Below are positions 62,303 through 64,000 of a DNA stretch of 64,000 bases, one piece after another; positions within the stretch are counted from its first letter, which is position 1, and the number at the start of each line of letters is the position of its first letter. The stretch covers positions 38,472-102,471 of the forward strand of contig NZ_FNAM01000019.1 in NCBI RefSeq assembly GCF_900101845.1, given 5' to 3'. The translations under genes and the position numbers were made by a program. The notes under the pieces are model-generated. The model saw only the letters and a list, made by a program, of their open reading frames with translations. It was not told the DNA's origin and made no database searches. The DNA comes from Sporomusa acidovorans (GTDB lineage: Bacteria > Bacillota > Negativicutes > Sporomusales > Sporomusaceae).

Positions 62303-63625
62303 TCATACGATCGCTAATTTACTTTCGGTAACTCTGGAGCGATCAGTTGTAAGCATAACCGCCAGTGCGCTCACAAGCGGGACACAGGCGAAAACAATAA
62401 AATTCATCGGCACAGAAATCTGGTTAGCAAGCAAGACACCGCCAACCATCGGGCCTATAATGCCGCCAATGCGGCCAACGCCGTAACCCCAGGTCGTACC
62501 TGTCGCCCGGATAGTCAGTGAATAATTCTGGGCAATATAAGAGCCTGATACCCCCATCATGGCATGTTGGCAGGCACCTGTAAAAAAAACCATTACCGAA
62601 AGCAGCATGGGTGTCGTAATTGTCCCCAGTATACTGGTAAAGGCAGCAATCATAACCATAATAGCCAGTAATGTCCTTCTGCCGCCAAATTTGTCCTGAG
62701 CCCAGCCGGACAGCGGAATACCAACAACAAATCCTGCATTCCAGACCAGGGTAAACCACAGACTGAAATTTAGTGACCAGCCCTGGAGTGTCATTAGTTT
62801 GGGCAACCAGACGACAATGCCGAAGGTGAACACATAATTAGCAATCATCATAATCCATAACAAGATTGTATTTTTTGCTTCGCCTGCCTTGAATAAAGCA
62901 ATTGGATGGTCTTTACCGGCGTGCTGACAAGTTAATTTGTAATCATCCTCCGCCGTAAGGGCAAACTCAGGATTTGCTTTAACCAATACCTGAGCAATCT
63001 TTTCCTTTTTCCCTGTTTTCAAATAATACGCCAATGATTCAGGTAAAAAACATTGCCAAATTACTACTAATAAAGGAACAGCCGCAACATAAAACATAAC
63101 CCGCCAACCATACTCAGCCAATAGGGCGAGACCTACTAAAGTTGCCACAACCGTACCAATTGCCTGGCCGGATGTAACCCACACAACCAGCCGGCTGCGA
63201 ATAGGCTTGGGAGAATATTCGGAAGTAAACGCAACCACAAGCGGAAAAGCGCCTGCCAATCCCATACCGGCAATGAAGCGGTATACCGCAAACTCTGTAA
63301 CCCCGCGGGCAAAGCCGACCGCAACGGTAAAAATACAATATATAGTTGTAGCCGCGATAATAGCCCGTTTCCTGCCAATCCACTCCGCGATTGGCCCAAA
63401 AGCAAATGAACCAAGAATCATGCCCGCAAAACCGTAACTGCCCAGCCAGCCAACCTGAACCGGACTTAAATGCCAATCGGCCATCAGTGACGGAATAACC
63501 AGCGAAAAACAATTCAGATCAAATCCATCAAAAATTGATGTTAGCATGCAAATAACAATAATGTTGCGATAAAACTTATTGAAACGACTTTGATCAATTA
63601 CTTCGTTGATGAAAACGGATCTCAT
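62303..63625 (-). CDS. MFS transporter of the aromatic acid:H+ symporter (AAHS) type
   Basis: The 440-residue protein has 12 predicted helices, SIFDGFDLNCFSLVIPSL in helix 1 (the Asp-containing motif of AAHS members) and GPIAEWIGRKRAIIAA (loop 2-3 motif). AAHS proteins import benzoate-like acids, gallate, 4-hydroxybenzoate and similar. It starts at ATG 63625 behind AAAGGAGG and lies upstream of athLS on the same strand, so it may bring in the aromatic acid that is later processed by the transhydroxylase. Confidence 0.85.
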   Translation of the reverse strand: MRSVFINEVIDQSRFNKFYRNIIVICMLTSIFDGFDLNCFSLVIPSLMADWHLSPVQVGWLGSYGFAGMILGSFAFGPIAEWIGRKRAIIAATTIYCIFTVAVGFARGVTEFAVYRFIAGMGLAGAFPLVVAFTSEYSPKPIRSRLVVWVTSGQAIGTVVATLVGLALLAEYGWRVMFYVAAVPLLVVIWQCFLPESLAYYLKTGKKEKIAQVLVKANPEFALTAEDDYKLTCQHAGKDHPIALFKAGEAKNTILLWIMMIANYVFTFGIVVWLPKLMTLQGWSLNFSLWFTLVWNAGFVVGIPLSGWAQDKFGGRRTLLAIMVMIAAFTSILGTITTPMLLSVMVFFTGACQHAMMGVSGSYIAQNYSLTIRATGTTWGYGVGRIGGIIGPMVGGVLLANQISVPMNFIVFACVPLVSALAVMLTTDRSRVTESKLAIV

Positions 63626-63683
63626 TTTTTCAGCCTCCTTTTAAATAATGTACTCTCTCGGAAACCCGAGATATTATATGGAT

Positions 63684-63708
63684 CAAGGCATTTAGCCTTG
63701 GTCTTTTT
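63684..63708 (+). terminator. Hairpin with T tract upstream of the right-edge ORF
   Basis: CAAGGC-ATTTA-GCCTTG then GTCTTTTTG on the plus strand. It lies in the short gap between the MFS transporter start and the right-edge ORF. Confidence 0.4.
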
Positions 63709-63779
63709 GCAGTTTTCCTCCAAAATAGACGTGTCGAAAATTTGGGACTTGACTTTTTTGAAACGCCCCCATAATCGCG

Positions 63780-64000
63780 ATGAAGACATCTTTTTGTCTA
63801 CCTTCGCTGATGGTGGTGATTTTTTTGTTGAAAACGACCCGTTCTCATCGACAATTTCAGGACTTTCTAAAAGAGCAGTTGCAAATCCACTACTTAAAAC
63901 GCGGTTTTTTAGAGCCGGTTTTGCTCCAGCAAAAAGCCCTAGCCAGTGTCTGGTGCAGCGATTTATCCAAAATCACGGAATTTGTCGCTCATCGCTACTC
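63780..64000 (+). CDS. Unrecognised ORF running off the right edge (possible transposase start)
   Basis: After a stop in the same frame, ATG 63780 opens at least 73 codons (MKTSFCLPSLMVVIFLL... RQFQDFLKEQLQIHYLKRGF...). The middle looks like normal coding sequence (amphipathic helices, codon use), and the frame is still open at base 64000. No ribosome site is clear and another plus-strand frame is also open here, so I am not sure. Start regions of this kind are common in insertion sequences. Confidence 0.35.
   Translation, partial: MKTSFCLPSLMVVIFLLKTTRSHRQFQDFLKEQLQIHYLKRGFLEPVLLQQKALASVWCSDLSKITEFVAHRY

Noticed and set aside
62303..63720. A sigma-54 promoter for the aromatic-acid transporter
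   Set aside because: No GG/GC pair with the needed 12-base spacing is present in 63626-63720; the only similar string, on the plus strand, has the wrong spacing.
63731..64000. Alternative plus-strand open frame starting at GTG 63731
   Set aside because: It is open to the edge but the amino acid sequence looks less protein-like than the ATG 63780 frame; neither is certain.
1..64000. CRISPR arrays, rRNA and tRNA genes
   Set aside because: No regular short direct repeats with unique spacers and no rRNA or tRNA core motifs were noticed on either strand while reading.

Overview
The window looks like a chromosomal segment of an anaerobic, Gram-negative-type Firmicute (Negativicutes, most like Sporomusaceae). 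The case for this is a mix of traits. Shine-Dalgarno sites are strong AGGAGG types and many genes end in Rho-independent terminators, as in Firmicutes. Yet the window encodes outer-membrane machinery: a Skp/OmpH-like chaperone, an autotransporter and a TonB-dependent receptor. The metabolic genes are strictly anaerobic in flavour: [FeFe] hydrogenase, several molybdenum enzymes, pyrogallol transhydroxylase and B12-related genes. No rRNA, tRNA or CRISPR array was seen.

Layout. 1-4.4 kb: a PocR-type two-component system, cobT behind a cobalamin riboswitch, and an iron alcohol dehydrogenase. 4.4-7.1 kb: a decayed accessory island with a pglZ-like (BREX) remnant, two copies of a type I toxin/antisense-RNA cassette, a candidate MITE and a compact structured small RNA with its own promoter and terminator. 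7.1-16.1 kb: an operon read leftwards from a second cobalamin riboswitch. It encodes a Skp/OmpH-like protein, a 25-28 codon ORF, a frameshifted propeller-like protein, a 1470-residue fusion of a complete autotransporter to a complete TonB-dependent receptor, a frameshifted unknown gene and a papain-like peptidase. 16.4-18 kb: an NCS2-like permease behind a third cobalamin riboswitch that is nearly the twin of the cobT leader but carries a ~128-nt structured insertion.

18-34.4 kb: mostly ordinary genes. These are eutJ, dedA, a nitroreductase, a gamma-carbonic anhydrase, a DASS transporter, a PadR-controlled efflux operon, a second DHA2 exporter, a MocR-PhzF-racemase operon, YitT and a radical SAM protein.

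34.6-63.6 kb: a molybdenum and anaerobic respiration region. It holds mobA, a Tat-linked [FeFe] hydrogenase with cytochrome b, and the moaA-moaC-MOSC-moeA-moeA set behind a Moco riboswitch. Next is an operon for a molybdopterin oxidoreductase with ferredoxin, NrfD-like, HdrD-like and DUF169 subunits. A DASS transporter follows, facing away from a sigma-54 activator, then a chemoreceptor, a pyrogallol-phloroglucinol transhydroxylase pair (athL/athS) with two tiny zinc-ribbon proteins, and an aromatic-acid MFS transporter.

How the parts fit. Four -24/-12 (sigma-54) promoters can be read directly in front of the moa operon, the molybdenum respiratory operon, the DASS transporter and athL. The first two share a conserved upstream element. 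Together with the local sigma-54 activator this suggests a co-regulated regulon that imports a substrate, makes its molybdenum cofactor and uses it in catabolism or respiration. Separately, three cobalamin riboswitches tie together lower-ligand activation (cobT), a possible base permease and an unusual outer-membrane locus that is a good candidate for a new form of cobamide capture and uptake. The fused autotransporter/TonB receptor is the most unusual single gene in the window.
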